A stretch of DNA of 50,878 nucleotides from Streptomyces sp. man185 (GCA_002551355.1 NTHE01000058.1:1-50878), one strand, 5' to 3'; counted from the stretch's first letter, positions 33,200 to 42,584 are shown. Notes: generated by a model not told the origin, from the sequence alone. Program-made: numbers and translations.

Positions 33200-35565
33200 G
33201 TGTGTGCCTCCGCCTGCCGGGGGACGAGGGGGTCCAACTCAGCCAGGAGGTCGGCGCGCGCATCGGCGAAGGCCGGGTCGGCCTGGTAGTCGGAGTGGCC
33301 GAGGATGGGTTCGGGCAGCGGGAGCTTCGTGGTCCGCCCGTAGGCCAGCGGGTCCTTGAGCGGGCCCCGGTCGACGCCCGGGTCGGGGTCGGCGCAGATG
33401 CGGACGGGGCCGCCGATCGGGTCGGTGGCCCGCCACAGATTGCGCCAGCAGTGCACCGAGCGGTGCAGCCCGAGCAGCGGCTCGGGGCCGAAGTAGGCTG
33501 GGAACCACCGCCCGTACAGCCGCTCCAGGGGCGAGCCGTAGGTGAGCAGCGCGACCCGGCGGCGGGTGGCGTCGGGCAGTTGCCAGACGGCGGACGCGGC
33601 GAGCACGCTGCCCTGCGAGTGGCCGGAGATGACGAGCCGGCCCCGGGGCGTGGTCGTCGTCCAGGCGGACATCCGGGAGGCCAGGTCGGGAACGGCGCGC
33701 TCGGCGTAGCACGGGGGCGCGAAGGGGTGGGCGGCGCGCGGCCAGAAGGTGCCCACGTCCCAGAGGATGCCGATGGTGCGGCGGGCCGAGGCGTCCTTGT
33801 AGGCGCGGCGGCCGCCGGCGACGAAGAGTATGAAACCGAAGCCGATCAGCCAGGAGCCGGTCGACTGCGCGGCCTCGGCGAACGATTCGAGGAGCGGCCC
33901 GCTGCCGTCGGCGGCCCGCCCCGGCACCTGGTCGCTGCGCCAGGAGCCGGCGATCGCGCCCGCCCCGAGCAGCAGTGTGGCGGCGGAGACCACGCCGACG
34001 ATCCAGGGCGCCGAGTCGGTGAGGGCGGCGGCGGCGCGGATCCGGGCGATACGGCGGGTGCGGCCCTCGTCGGGCTGTTCGGGGGCGTACTCCGCCTCGA
34101 TGACCGGTCCCAGGCGGCGGGCGGCGCGCGCGGTACGGACGACCAGCACCAGGATGGGGACGAGCAGGAGCAGCAGGAGCACCGGGATGACGGAGGCCTG
34201 CCAACTGAGCAGGACCGGCGGCCCGGCGATGTGGGTGTTGTGGCCCATGCCCGGGGTGCCGGGCCCGTCGAGCCAGTCGGCGACACGCTGGGCCACCCCG
34301 CCGGTCATCACGCCGCCGAGGGCGCAGGCGAGCATCGCGACGGCGGGTCCGCCGAGCCCGTGCAGGATGGTGCGGGGTTCGGGGGTGCGCCGGTAGAGGC
34401 CCAGGGCGACCACGGCGAGGGCGACGACGAGGATGCCCTGGCCGACGGCGAGGAGCCGGAAGGCGGTCTCGCCGGGCAGGCTGCCCGAGGACTGCCAGCC
34501 GGGGCGCGACAGGGACGCGTACAGCACGGCGAGGGTGAGCAGGGCCAGCGCGGAGCCGGGCAGCCAGCTGATGAGGGCGGCGTCCAGGCGGGTGTCGCGG
34601 GTCCGTTCGCTGCGGCCCCGGCGGCAGACGACCCAGAGAACGACGAGCGCGCACAGGACGATGCCGCCCTCGACGGCCGCGCCGAGGAACGGGGGCACCG
34701 ATCCTTCGGCGCTCCGGTCGTGCCGTGCGGCGGCGCCGGCGACGGCCGCGGCGACGGTGAGGAACCCGGCCGCCGTGTGGGCGGCGCGGAGCCGGGCGAC
34801 GAGCCGCCGGCCGTACCAGAAGCCGGGCCTGCCGAGCGCGGGGCGGACCGGAACGGCCGGGCGCGGGCACCCGTCGGCGTCCGCGTCGAGTGCGCCGGGG
34901 CCGTGGGCCTCCTCCGCACCGAAAGGATCGTTCGCGTCGAAGTCCTCTCCGTCCAGCGGGCGTTGGGACTCGTACGCGCTCCAGGTCCGGTTGGACAGGT
35001 ACCACAGGAGCCCCACCAGGGCCGCGGGCACGACGGCGGCCAGGGCGAGGCGGCGGCCGGGCTGGGACCACCAGCCGCCCTGATGGGCCGACAGGAAGCC
35101 GAGCCAGGAGCGGCGTTCGGCGCAGGCCTCGGCGCCCGCGCACTGCCAGGCCAGCAGGTCCAGGGCGACTTCGCAGGCGGCGGCCGTGAGCAGCACGGTG
35201 AGACTGAGTGCGACGAGCCGCACCAGGACGCCGTACAGCCGGACCGTGCGGGTGCGGCCGGTGGCGGTGGGGCGCATCCAGTGGGCGAGGTTGACCACCA
35301 TGAACGGCAGGAGCAGCAGCCACAGCGCCCGGGAGCCGTTGCCGGAGGTGAGGCCGGACCAGCAGTACGCCTCGGCGACGGGCTCGTCCCGGTAGCGCTC
35401 GGGGTGCTTCTCGCCGTGGGCGTCCTCGGTGCGCCGGTACACGGCGGCGGTCGCGTCCCCGGTGACCCGGACGGTACGGGGGTCGCCCAGCATCTCCTGC
35501 GGGGTGGCGCCGCCGACTCCGTGGACGAGCAGTTCCAGTGCGGTCCCGGTGTGCTGCGAGGACAT
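33166..35565 (-). CDS. Large multi-spanning membrane protein with alpha/beta-hydrolase motif
   Basis: The 799-residue protein begins MSSQHTGTALELLVHGVGGA, a hydrolase-like VHGVGG loop. Some ten hydrophobic segments follow (for example LLLLPFMVVNLAHWM and VIPVLLLLLLVPILVLVV). Near the C-terminus it has LVISGHSQGSVLAASAVWQL, a lipase-type GxSxG nucleophile elbow, then LLTYGSPLERLY. The fold may be a split alpha/beta hydrolase with a membrane insert. The substrate is unknown. ATG 35565 was chosen for lack of anything better; TTG 35634 would add 23 Pro/Ser-rich residues and has GAGAGAGAG upstream. Its 3' end overlaps the convergent AAA+ gene by 34 bases. Confidence 0.8.
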   Translation of the reverse strand: MSSQHTGTALELLVHGVGGATPQEMLGDPRTVRVTGDATAAVYRRTEDAHGEKHPERYRDEPVAEAYCWSGLTSGNGSRALWLLLLPFMVVNLAHWMRPTATGRTRTVRLYGVLVRLVALSLTVLLTAAACEVALDLLAWQCAGAEACAERRSWLGFLSAHQGGWWSQPGRRLALAAVVPAALVGLLWYLSNRTWSAYESQRPLDGEDFDANDPFGAEEAHGPGALDADADGCPRPAVPVRPALGRPGFWYGRRLVARLRAAHTAAGFLTVAAAVAGAAARHDRSAEGSVPPFLGAAVEGGIVLCALVVLWVVCRRGRSERTRDTRLDAALISWLPGSALALLTLAVLYASLSRPGWQSSGSLPGETAFRLLAVGQGILVVALAVVALGLYRRTPEPRTILHGLGGPAVAMLACALGGVMTGGVAQRVADWLDGPGTPGMGHNTHIAGPPVLLSWQASVIPVLLLLLLVPILVLVVRTARAARRLGPVIEAEYAPEQPDEGRTRRIARIRAAAALTDSAPWIVGVVSAATLLLGAGAIAGSWRSDQVPGRAADGSGPLLESFAEAAQSTGSWLIGFGFILFVAGGRRAYKDASARRTIGILWDVGTFWPRAAHPFAPPCYAERAVPDLASRMSAWTTTTPRGRLVISGHSQGSVLAASAVWQLPDATRRRVALLTYGSPLERLYGRWFPAYFGPEPLLGLHRSVHCWRNLWRATDPIGGPVRICADPDPGVDRGPLKDPLAYGRTTKLPLPEPILGHSDYQADPAFADARADLLAELDPLVPRQAEAHTQKDTSGRSSG

Positions 35566-35656
35566 GGAGGAGGGCGAGGACGTGGCGGGGGGCGGAGACG
35601 ACGACGGCGGCGGGGGCGGGGCGGCAGGAGCCAAGGGGAGGACTCTCTCTCGGGCG

Positions 35657-35677
35657 CGTCGGCCTCACCGGCCGACG
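35657..35677. repeat. Inverted repeat CGTCGGCC-TCACC-GGCCGACG
   Basis: Perfect 8-bp arms lie upstream of the membrane hydrolase gene, between it and the divergent DeoR-family gene. It could be an operator for the DeoR protein or a small hairpin; the sequence does not decide. Confidence 0.35.
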
Positions 35678-35898
35678 AGGACGTGCACAGAAGCGGTTGG
35701 TGGGGGCACGGACGCGCGGGCTCCGGGCCTGGCGACCCGCCGGGTGACCCGGACCCAGAATTCCGGGCGCGGAGCGGGTGCGTGAGCGGTCTTACGGAAT
35801 CTCCCCAGGTGATACGCGGGACATGCGTGCGTGGCAGGATGGGCGTGTCGCGCAGACGGCTGCGGACCGTACGGCAGAGGGAAGGAACGGACCCGGCG

Positions 35899-36759
35899 TT
35901 GAGCGAGAACCAGAACCTGCTCGCGGAGCAGCGCCGTGCGCTGATCCTCGACGAGGTGCGCAGGCGGGGCGGGGTCCGGGTCAACGAGCTGACCCGCAAG
36001 CTGAACGTCTCCGACATGACGATCCGCCGGGACCTGGACGCGCTGGCCCGCCAGGGCGTCATCGAGAAGGTTCACGGCGGTGCGGTCCCGGTCGTCGAGG
36101 CGAGTACGCACGAGCCCGGGTTCGAGGCGAAGTCGGCGCTGGAGCTGAGCGCCAAGGAGGACATCGCTCGGGCGGCGGCGACGCTGGCGGTGCCCGGCAG
36201 CGCCATCGCGCTCTCGGGCGGGACGACGACCTTCGCGCTGGCCCGGCATCTGCTGGACGTGCCGGATCTGACGGTGGTGACCAACTCGGTGCGGGTGGCC
36301 GACGTGTTCCACGACGCGCAGCGCCCGGCCGGGGGGCGCGGCGCGCGGCCCGGGGCGGCGACGGTGGTGCTGACGGGCGGGGTGCGCACTCCCTCGGACT
36401 CGCTGGTCGGACCGGTCGCGGACCGTGCCATCGACTCCCTCCACTTCGATGTGCTGTTCCTCGGCGTGCACGGGATCTCGGCCGAGGCCGGGCTCTCGAC
36501 GCCCAACCTCGCGGAGGCGGAGACCAACCGCCGTTTCGTCCGGGCGGCGCGCCGGATCGTGGTCGTGGCCGACCACACCAAGTGGGGCACGGTGGGCCTG
36601 AGTTCCTTCGCCGCGCTGGAGGAGGTCGACACGTTCGTCACGGACTCGGGCCTGGCGCCGGAGCTGCGCGCGGAGATCGAGGAGCATCTGCCGGGTCTGC
36701 TGGTGGCGGGCGACGCTCCCGCCGAGACTCCCGACGCTCCGCCCGCAACCGAGGCCTGA
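35899..36759 (+). CDS. DeoR/GlpR-family transcriptional regulator
   Basis: The 286-residue protein has the DeoR helix-turn-helix (LDEVRRRGGVRVNELTRKLN then SDMTIRRDLDALARQGVIEK). It continues with VHGGAVP and a sugar-phosphate sensing DeoRC domain: IALSGGTTTFALARHLL, VVTNSVRVADVFHD and VVVADHTKWGTVG. The TTG at 35899 (LSENQNLLAEQRR) matches the family N-terminus and has GAAGGA upstream. Family members repress sugar or glycerol-3-phosphate genes; no sugar genes are adjacent, so the target is unknown. It has a Gly/Arg-rich insert (PAGGRGARPGAA) in the sensor domain. Confidence 0.88.
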   Translation: MSENQNLLAEQRRALILDEVRRRGGVRVNELTRKLNVSDMTIRRDLDALARQGVIEKVHGGAVPVVEASTHEPGFEAKSALELSAKEDIARAAATLAVPGSAIALSGGTTTFALARHLLDVPDLTVVTNSVRVADVFHDAQRPAGGRGARPGAATVVLTGGVRTPSDSLVGPVADRAIDSLHFDVLFLGVHGISAEAGLSTPNLAEAETNRRFVRAARRIVVVADHTKWGTVGLSSFAALEEVDTFVTDSGLAPELRAEIEEHLPGLLVAGDAPAETPDAPPATEA

Positions 36760-36810
36760 CACGGGTTCCGCTCGGCTCGCAGTACGCCTGATACCCCATA
36801 GGATCGCGCT

Positions 36811-37263
36811 GTGGCCGTCTTCCGGATCGAGCGTTTCTCCCCTCTCCCCGCAGCCGAGGCATGGCGCCGGGTGACCGACTGGGAACGGCACGCCGCGCAG
36901 GTGCCGTTGACCGCGATCTCGGTCCCGACCGGGCTTCCCTCGCAGCTCGGCACGGTCTTCGTGGCCCGTACGGGACTGGGGCCGCTGGCGTTCGACGATC
37001 CGATGGAAGTGGTGCGGTGGACACCGCCCGCCGGTGGCCGGGCCGGGGTCTGCCGGCTGGAGAAGCGGGGCGGCGTGGTGCTGGGCCGGGCCTCGATCGA
37101 CGTGCTGCCCACGGATTCCGGTTCCCATGTGGTCTGGGTCGAGGAGCTGCGGGTGCGGCTGGTTCCCCGGTTCGGTGACCCGGTGCTCGCCTCCGCCGGG
37201 CGGCGGATGTTCGGCAGGGTCCTGGACGCCCTGCTGGCCTCCCCCGGCGACGCGCACGGGTGA
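36811..37263 (+). CDS. SRPBCC (START-like) family protein
   Basis: The 150-residue protein starts with GTG and has the polyketide-cyclase/START pattern: FRIERFSPLPAAEAWRRVTD, the WxPxxGGRAG core, GSHVVWVEELRVRLVPRFGD, and a C-terminal helix FGRVLDALLAS. Such proteins have a hydrophobic ligand cavity and varied roles. It follows the DeoR gene by 51 bases on the same strand and may be co-transcribed. The ligand is unknown. Confidence 0.82.
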   Translation: MAVFRIERFSPLPAAEAWRRVTDWERHAAQVPLTAISVPTGLPSQLGTVFVARTGLGPLAFDDPMEVVRWTPPAGGRAGVCRLEKRGGVVLGRASIDVLPTDSGSHVVWVEELRVRLVPRFGDPVLASAGRRMFGRVLDALLASPGDAHG

Positions 37264-37304
37264 GGTGCGCGGGCGGCCCGCGCGGCCAGGGCGCGTACGA
37301 GTGA

Positions 37305-37317
37305 TGTGACCGTCACA
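37305..37317. promoter_or_regulatory. CRP-like palindrome TGTGACCGTCACA
   Basis: The perfect 6+1+6 palindrome lies about 60 bases upstream of the ATG at 37376 and just before TTGACT (37321-37326), a plausible -35 box. It resembles the TGTGA..TCACA pattern of Crp-type sites. No convincing -10 at normal distance was found. Confidence 0.4.
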
Positions 37318-37375
37318 CGATTGACTCGTTTGTCGGTACGACATCCCCGCCACGGCCACGGAAGGCACCCATTTC

Positions 37376-39415
37376 ATGCCGATCCATCAACCGCAGCAGC
37401 GCACCGACGTACGCACCGACCGCAGCGACCGCACGGGCGTGCGGCAGGCCGAGGCCGCCCTCGTGGAGCACTACCCGCGTCTGGTGCGGCTCGCCTATGT
37501 CGTCCTGCCGCCCGCGCTCGGCCGGCACCGCCGGGTCCTGGCCGCCCACGCCGTCGTCCAGCGGGCACTGCCCGCGGCCGGGAGCGGCGCGCCGAGCCCG
37601 CGCGTTCCCGCCCAGTCCCACCGGTCCGGCGCACCGGCCGGCACGGCACCCGCACCGGAGGGCGTCGCGGCCGACCCGGGCCCCTCGGGCGCGGCGTACG
37701 GGTGGGTGCGGCTGCGGGTGCTGCGGGCGGCGCTGGCCCACGAGCGGCGGCCCCGCTGGTGGCCCGGGCGGCTCCCGGCGCCGGCCGCGCTGCGTCCGAC
37801 CGTGCCGGTGGTGTGGGGGCTGCGGCTCTTCCCCCGGGCGGGGGGCGTCGACGAACTGGCCCTGGACCGGGCCCTGTCCACGGTGGACGGGGCGGTCCGG
37901 GCGGCGTTCGCGCTCCAGTTGCTGGAGGGGCTCGACGATTCCGGGGCCCGGGAGTTGCTGGTCGAGGCCGCGGTGGCTGATCCGGCGGGTGCGGTGCGCC
38001 GGGCGGCCCGGCTGGGGAGGCCGGACCGGGCCGGGGCGCAGGCGATGCTCAGGTCCGGCGAGTTCGACCCGTGCACGGTCCAGACCCGCCCGAGTGATCT
38101 GCTGCGGCGCAGGCACCGGGTGCGGGCGGTCGCGGTCGCCGCGGCGCTGTGCGTGGTGGCGGGGGGCCTGGCGATCGCCGTAGACGAGGGGACGCGGGGC
38201 GCGGGCGAGGACCGGGGCCCGGCGGGCGTGTTCGCCCCGGTGCTCGATCCGGCGGAGCTGATGCGGACGGCGGCGGAGCGGTGGGCGGACACCTCGCGCG
38301 TCGACTTCACCGCCTGGCCGGCCAGGGGCGGGCGGACGGGCGACGACGAGCTGCTGGGCCGGGCGCTGCGGGCCTGGTCCACCACGCCGGGCACGGTCAG
38401 GGTCTCCACCACGCCGGGCACCGTCACGGTGCCGCCCGCGCAGCCGCCCCGGCTGCTGTTCGCCGGGGAGGTGGACGGGGCGACGGTGGTGCTGTTCCAC
38501 GACGGCGGGGTCCGGGTCGTGCGATACGCAGAGCCGCTGTCCGGGTCCGGCGGGGCCGCGCTCGACTTCGCCCGGACCGACGACGCGGACGTGACGACGG
38601 GCGCGGCCGTCGTCGTCAGCCGTACGGGCGACAGCGCGCGCTTCCTGCTCGCCCCGTGGATCGCCGAGTCCGCCACCCGCGACCTGCTCGCGCCGAACAC
38701 GCCCGGGCGGCCTCTGGAAGTGGACCCGGACGGGGTCACCGCCGCGGTGCCCCGGCCCGCGGGGGGCGGCGCGTGCGACGCGTGGCCGGTGCTCCAGTTG
38801 CGGTCATCCGAGCGGATCGTGGAGAAGCACGCGTTCCTGGTGACGGATCTGGGCGATCTGGCCCCCGCTCATCTGACGTACACCCCGAGGCCGGGCCGGG
38901 GCGCGCCGGCCCGGCAGCCGCGCGAGGCGACCGGCCCCGACGCGCTGCTCGCCTGGGCGCGCACGGCGTGCTCCCTGCGGACCCTGTCCGGCTCCGGCGT
39001 GCGGGCGGTCAACAACTGGGCCTTCGCCGAGCAGAAGCTGCCCGAGGGCGGGGCGTCGGCCGGCTGGCTGTGCACCCGGGCCGACACCTGGCGGGGCCCC
39101 GGCCGGGTCCTGGTGCAGTTCCTCGGGCCCGCCGCCTCGCCCACGGATCCGGCCGCGGTGGTCGCCGACCGCGACGACACGGCCCTGTGCAGCAGGTTCG
39201 GGCAGCACGTCCTGGCGGGCACCCGCTGGAAGGCCGCCTCCGGCCGGTGGTACGTCCTGGCCGCGGGCAGCCGGGCGGTGACCCGGATCGAGGCGAGCGG
39301 GGCGGTGCGGGGTGCGGCGGGCGGACCGACGTTCGCGGTGCGGGCGCCTCGTGACGCCGACGTGGAGCTGACGGCGTCGCTGCGCGAGGGCGGGACGCTC
39401 CCGGCCGTGCGTTGA
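37376..39415 (+). CDS. Membrane protein with sigma-factor-like N-terminal part
   Basis: The 679-residue protein starts QAEAALVEHYPRLVRLAYVV, which looks like sigma region 2. It then has a second helical patch (STVDGAVRAAFALQLLEGLD then SGARELLVEAAVADP) that weakly resembles region 4. A transmembrane helix follows (VRAVAVAAALCVVAGGLAIA, about residue 245). The last 400 residues are probably extracytoplasmic, with several Cys (CDAWPVLQLR, ARTACSLRTL, GWLCTRADTW). I recognise it as a Streptomyces conserved protein without a named function. Its topology would suit a membrane-tethered sensor. A CRP-like palindrome lies upstream, and a 27-bp tandem duplication lies inside. Confidence 0.72.
   Translation: MPIHQPQQRTDVRTDRSDRTGVRQAEAALVEHYPRLVRLAYVVLPPALGRHRRVLAAHAVVQRALPAAGSGAPSPRVPAQSHRSGAPAGTAPAPEGVAADPGPSGAAYGWVRLRVLRAALAHERRPRWWPGRLPAPAALRPTVPVVWGLRLFPRAGGVDELALDRALSTVDGAVRAAFALQLLEGLDDSGARELLVEAAVADPAGAVRRAARLGRPDRAGAQAMLRSGEFDPCTVQTRPSDLLRRRHRVRAVAVAAALCVVAGGLAIAVDEGTRGAGEDRGPAGVFAPVLDPAELMRTAAERWADTSRVDFTAWPARGGRTGDDELLGRALRAWSTTPGTVRVSTTPGTVTVPPAQPPRLLFAGEVDGATVVLFHDGGVRVVRYAEPLSGSGGAALDFARTDDADVTTGAAVVVSRTGDSARFLLAPWIAESATRDLLAPNTPGRPLEVDPDGVTAAVPRPAGGGACDAWPVLQLRSSERIVEKHAFLVTDLGDLAPAHLTYTPRPGRGAPARQPREATGPDALLAWARTACSLRTLSGSGVRAVNNWAFAEQKLPEGGASAGWLCTRADTWRGPGRVLVQFLGPAASPTDPAAVVADRDDTALCSRFGQHVLAGTRWKAASGRWYVLAAGSRAVTRIEASGAVRGAAGGPTFAVRAPRDADVELTASLREGGTLPAVR
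38378..38431. repeat. 27-bp tandem duplication inside the sigma-like membrane protein
   Basis: Two adjacent copies encode STTPGTVRV and STTPGTVTV in frame. They differ at only a few bases, so the duplication is fairly recent. Confidence 0.85.
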
Positions 39416-39530
39416 GAGCCCTGTGCGCGGAGCCGCCACCGGTCCGGAGGTCACCGCGTGATGACGGCGGATGCCTCCGTACGGAGTCCTCGACCGGTCC
39501 CGGGAGCCGTCCGGTGTCACACTCGGACAG

Positions 39531-41120
39531 GTGACGGATCTTGAGGACGGCCCCGGCGACAGCACTCAACTACCCGACGGCTCCCCGCCGCGCTGCCTGG
39601 TGACCGGGGCGACCGGTTACATCGGCGGCCGGCTGGTGCCCGCCCTGCTCGATTCCGGGTACCGGGTGCGCGCCCTGGCGAGAACGCCGCAGAAGCTGCG
39701 CGACTACCCGTGGGCGGACCGGGTCGAGGTGGTGCGCGGCGATGTCACCGACGCCGGCTCCCTGACGGAGGCGATGCGGGATGTCGACGTGGCGTACTAC
39801 CTGGTGCACGCGCTCGGCACCGGTTCGGACTTCGAGAGGACCGACCGCGAGGCGGCCCGGGCCTTCGGGGAGCAGGCGCGGGCGGCGGGGGTGGGCCGGA
39901 TCGTGTACCTGGGTGGGCTGACCCCGGCGGGGGTGCCGGAGAGGGACCTGTCGCCGCATCTGCGTTCGCGGGCCGAGGTGGGGCACCTCCTGCTGGACTC
40001 CGGGGTGCCGACGGCGGTGCTGCGTGCGGCGATCGTCATCGGCTCGGGGTCCGCCTCGTTCGAGATGCTGCGGTACCTCACGGAGCGGCTGCCGCTGATG
40101 GTCACCCCGAGCTGGGTGCGGACCCGGATCCAGCCGGTGGCCGTCCGGGACGTGATCCGCTATCTGGTGGGGTGTGCGGCGATGCCGGCCGGGGTGAACC
40201 GGGCCTTCGACATCGGGGGGCCGGACGTCATGACGTACCGGGACATGATGCAGCGCTACGCGGCGGTTGCGGGGCTGCGGCCGCGCGTGATCCTGCCGGT
40301 GCCGGTGCTCACCCCGACGCTCTCCAGCCGCTGGGTCGGGCTGGTCACGCCGGTGCCCAGCTCCATCGCCCGGCCGCTGACGGAGTCGCTGCGCCACGAG
40401 GTGGTCTGCCGGGAGCAGGACATCAAGGAGTACGTCCCCGATCCGCCGGACGGTTCCATCGGCTTCGACCGGGCGCTGCGGCTGGCCCTGAAGCGGATCC
40501 AGGAGGCGCGGGTCGACACCCGCTGGTCCAACGCCTCGGTGCCCGGAGCACCGAGCGACCCGCTGCCCACCGACCCGGACTGGGCGGGCGGCAGTCTCTA
40601 CCGCGACGACCGGGAGATGGCCGTGCCGGTCGGGCCGGAGGCGCTGTGGCGGGTGATCGAGGGCATCGGCGGGGAGCACGGCTGGTATTCCTTCCCGCTG
40701 GCCTGGGCGGTACGCGGCTGGCTCGACCGGCTCGTCGGCGGGGTGGGTCTGCGGCGCGGCCGGCGGGACGCCCAGCATCTGCGGGTGGGCGACTCGCTGG
40801 ACTTCTGGCGCGTGGAGGAGATCGTGCCGGGCGAGCTGCTGCGGCTGCGGGCCGAGATGCGGGTGCCGGGCCTGGCGTGGCTGGAGCTGTCGGTACGCCG
40901 CGACGAGCGGGGGCGGACGATGTACGGGCAACGCGCCCTGTTCCATCCGCGCGGGCTGTTCGGCCACGCCTACTGGTGGAGTGTGTGGCCCTTCCACTCG
41001 GTGGTGTTCGGCGGGATGGCGCGCAATATCGCCAAGGCGGCAGCGGCGGAGGAAAAACGGCTCGCTCCGGCGGCCGGCAGCGGGCGCGGAGCGCCGGCCG
41101 ACAGTGGTACAGACAACTGA
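39531..41120 (+). CDS. NAD(P)-binding epimerase-like protein fused to DUF2867
   Basis: The 529-residue protein has an extended-SDR N-terminus: CLVTGATGYIGGRLVPALLD, VRGDVTDAGSLTEAM, VAYYLVHALG, IVYLGGLTP and HLRSRAEVGHLLLDSG. From about residue 330 it carries DUF2867, with SLYRDDREMAVPVGPEALWR and the aromatic end FGHAYWWSVWPFHSVVFGGM. The fusion is common in actinobacteria; its substrate is unknown. GTG 39531 was chosen just before TDLEDGPGDS; an earlier start would add 20 residues. An SRPBCC gene follows on the same strand. Confidence 0.87.
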   Translation: MTDLEDGPGDSTQLPDGSPPRCLVTGATGYIGGRLVPALLDSGYRVRALARTPQKLRDYPWADRVEVVRGDVTDAGSLTEAMRDVDVAYYLVHALGTGSDFERTDREAARAFGEQARAAGVGRIVYLGGLTPAGVPERDLSPHLRSRAEVGHLLLDSGVPTAVLRAAIVIGSGSASFEMLRYLTERLPLMVTPSWVRTRIQPVAVRDVIRYLVGCAAMPAGVNRAFDIGGPDVMTYRDMMQRYAAVAGLRPRVILPVPVLTPTLSSRWVGLVTPVPSSIARPLTESLRHEVVCREQDIKEYVPDPPDGSIGFDRALRLALKRIQEARVDTRWSNASVPGAPSDPLPTDPDWAGGSLYRDDREMAVPVGPEALWRVIEGIGGEHGWYSFPLAWAVRGWLDRLVGGVGLRRGRRDAQHLRVGDSLDFWRVEEIVPGELLRLRAEMRVPGLAWLELSVRRDERGRTMYGQRALFHPRGLFGHAYWWSVWPFHSVVFGGMARNIAKAAAAEEKRLAPAAGSGRGAPADSGTDN

Positions 41121-41178
41121 CGGCCCGGCCGCTAGGGTGTGCGCTCCACACACCGCAGACCGCCGGGAGGTGCACGCG

Positions 41179-41658
41179 ATGGCACACCGAATCCGTACCG
41201 TGGAAAGGGAGTTCGCTGACTCCGCGCCGATACGGCTGGTGTTCGCCGCCGAGGTGTCCGCGCCGCCGGACGTGGTGTACCGCGCGCTCGCCGATGACGT
41301 CGCGTCCTGGCCGTCCTGGTTCACCGCCGTCACCCGGGCCACGCCCACCGAGGGGGGCGCGGGCCGTGAGGTGCGGCTCCGGGGCGGGGTCCGCTTCCGG
41401 GAGACGATCGTCGCCGCCGAGCCGGGCACGTGTTACGCCTACCGGGTCGACGAGTCCAACGCACCCGGTCTGCGGGCCCTGCTGGAGGAGTGGCGGCTCA
41501 CCCCCGAGGGATCCGGGACCCGGGTGCGGTGGACCTTCGCCGCCGACGGGACGGGCCCGTTCCGCTTCGTCCTGAGCCTGGCCCGGGCGGGCCTGGGCCG
41601 GTCCTTCCGCGGCGCGATGCGCCGCCTCGACGCACGGCTGGCGGCCCCGGTGCCCTAG
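41179..41658 (+). CDS. SRPBCC family protein
   Basis: The 159-residue protein is a START-like domain: IRLVFAAEVSAPPDVVYRAL, ADDVASWPSWFTAVTRATPT, RFRETIVAAEPGTCYAYRVD, VRWTFAADGTGPFRFVLSLA. GGGAGG sits eight bases before ATG 41179. It follows the SDR/DUF2867 gene by 58 bases and may share its transcript. The ligand is unknown. An IS5-type element begins immediately after its stop codon. Confidence 0.85.
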   Translation: MAHRIRTVEREFADSAPIRLVFAAEVSAPPDVVYRALADDVASWPSWFTAVTRATPTEGGAGREVRLRGGVRFRETIVAAEPGTCYAYRVDESNAPGLRALLEEWRLTPEGSGTRVRWTFAADGTGPFRFVLSLARAGLGRSFRGAMRRLDARLAAPVP

Positions 41659-42584
41659 GCCATGCATCGAAAGTGGATCTTGGATTGTGCATGATCACAG
41701 ATCATGGGTCGGGGAGATCTCACAGACGAACAGTGGGCGGTGCTGGAAACACTGTTGCCGAAGGGTGCCAGGGCGGGGCGGCCACCGATCTGGCCTCGAC
41801 GGCAACTGATCGACGGCCTACGGTTCCGGGTCCGAACCGGAGTGCCGTGGCGAGACATCCCGGTCGGATACGGACCGTGGAACCGGGTCTACGACCTGTT
41901 CCGCCGGTGGCAGCGGGACGGCACGTGGTACCGGATCCTCACCCGGCTCCAGTCCCTGGCCGCCGCGAAAGGCGCGATCACGTGGGAACTGAGCGTCGAC
42001 TCCACGGTGTGCCGCGCTCATCAGCATGCGGCCGGGGCCCGCAAGCAGGGTGATCTGCAGAAGGAACCACCGGGCGGTGTGTTCACCGAGCCGAATGATC
42101 ACGGGTTGGGACGCTCGCGCGGCGGGTTCACCACCAAGCTGCACCTGGCCGTCGAGCGAGGCCAGAAGCCCCTGTCGATCGTGGTGACCGCCGGGCAGCG
42201 CGGGGACTCACCGCAGTTCGAACCCGTGCTGGAGAAGGTTCGCGTGCCTCGCATCGGGCCGGGCCGGCCACGCGTCCGCCCCGATCGCGTGCGGGCCGAC
42301 AAGGCGTACGCCTCCCGCAAGAACCGCGCCCACCTGCGCCGACGCGGGATCCGCTGCACCATCCCCGACAAGGCAGACCAGGCACGCAACCGCCAGAAGC
42401 TCGGCTCCCGTGGCGGCCGGCCACCGCATTTCGATCCGGCCGACTACCGCGAGCGCCACACGGTCGAGTGCGGGATCAATCGCCTCAAGCGACACCGAGC
42501 CGTGGCCACGAGATACGACGAACTCGCCGTCCGCTACGAAGCCACTGTGCTGGTCGCGGCGATCAACGAATGGATGTGCATGGC
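41659..42584 (+). mobile_element. IS5-family insertion sequence (ends tentative)
   Basis: A DDE transposase ORF of IS5 type starts at 41704. The suggested ends share only an 8-bp inverted repeat, GCCATGCA at 41659-41666 and TGCATGGC at 42577-42584, giving 926 bp, a normal size for the family. No clear target duplication flanks this pair. A CTAG tetramer also occurs at both sides (41655 and 42604 region), so the ends are uncertain. The element follows the SRPBCC stop directly. Confidence 0.6.

Noticed and set aside
33202..35898. Long plus-strand frame leading into the DeoR gene
   Set aside because: It is Gly/Arg-rich antisense of the membrane hydrolase; family similarity begins only at the TTG at 35899.
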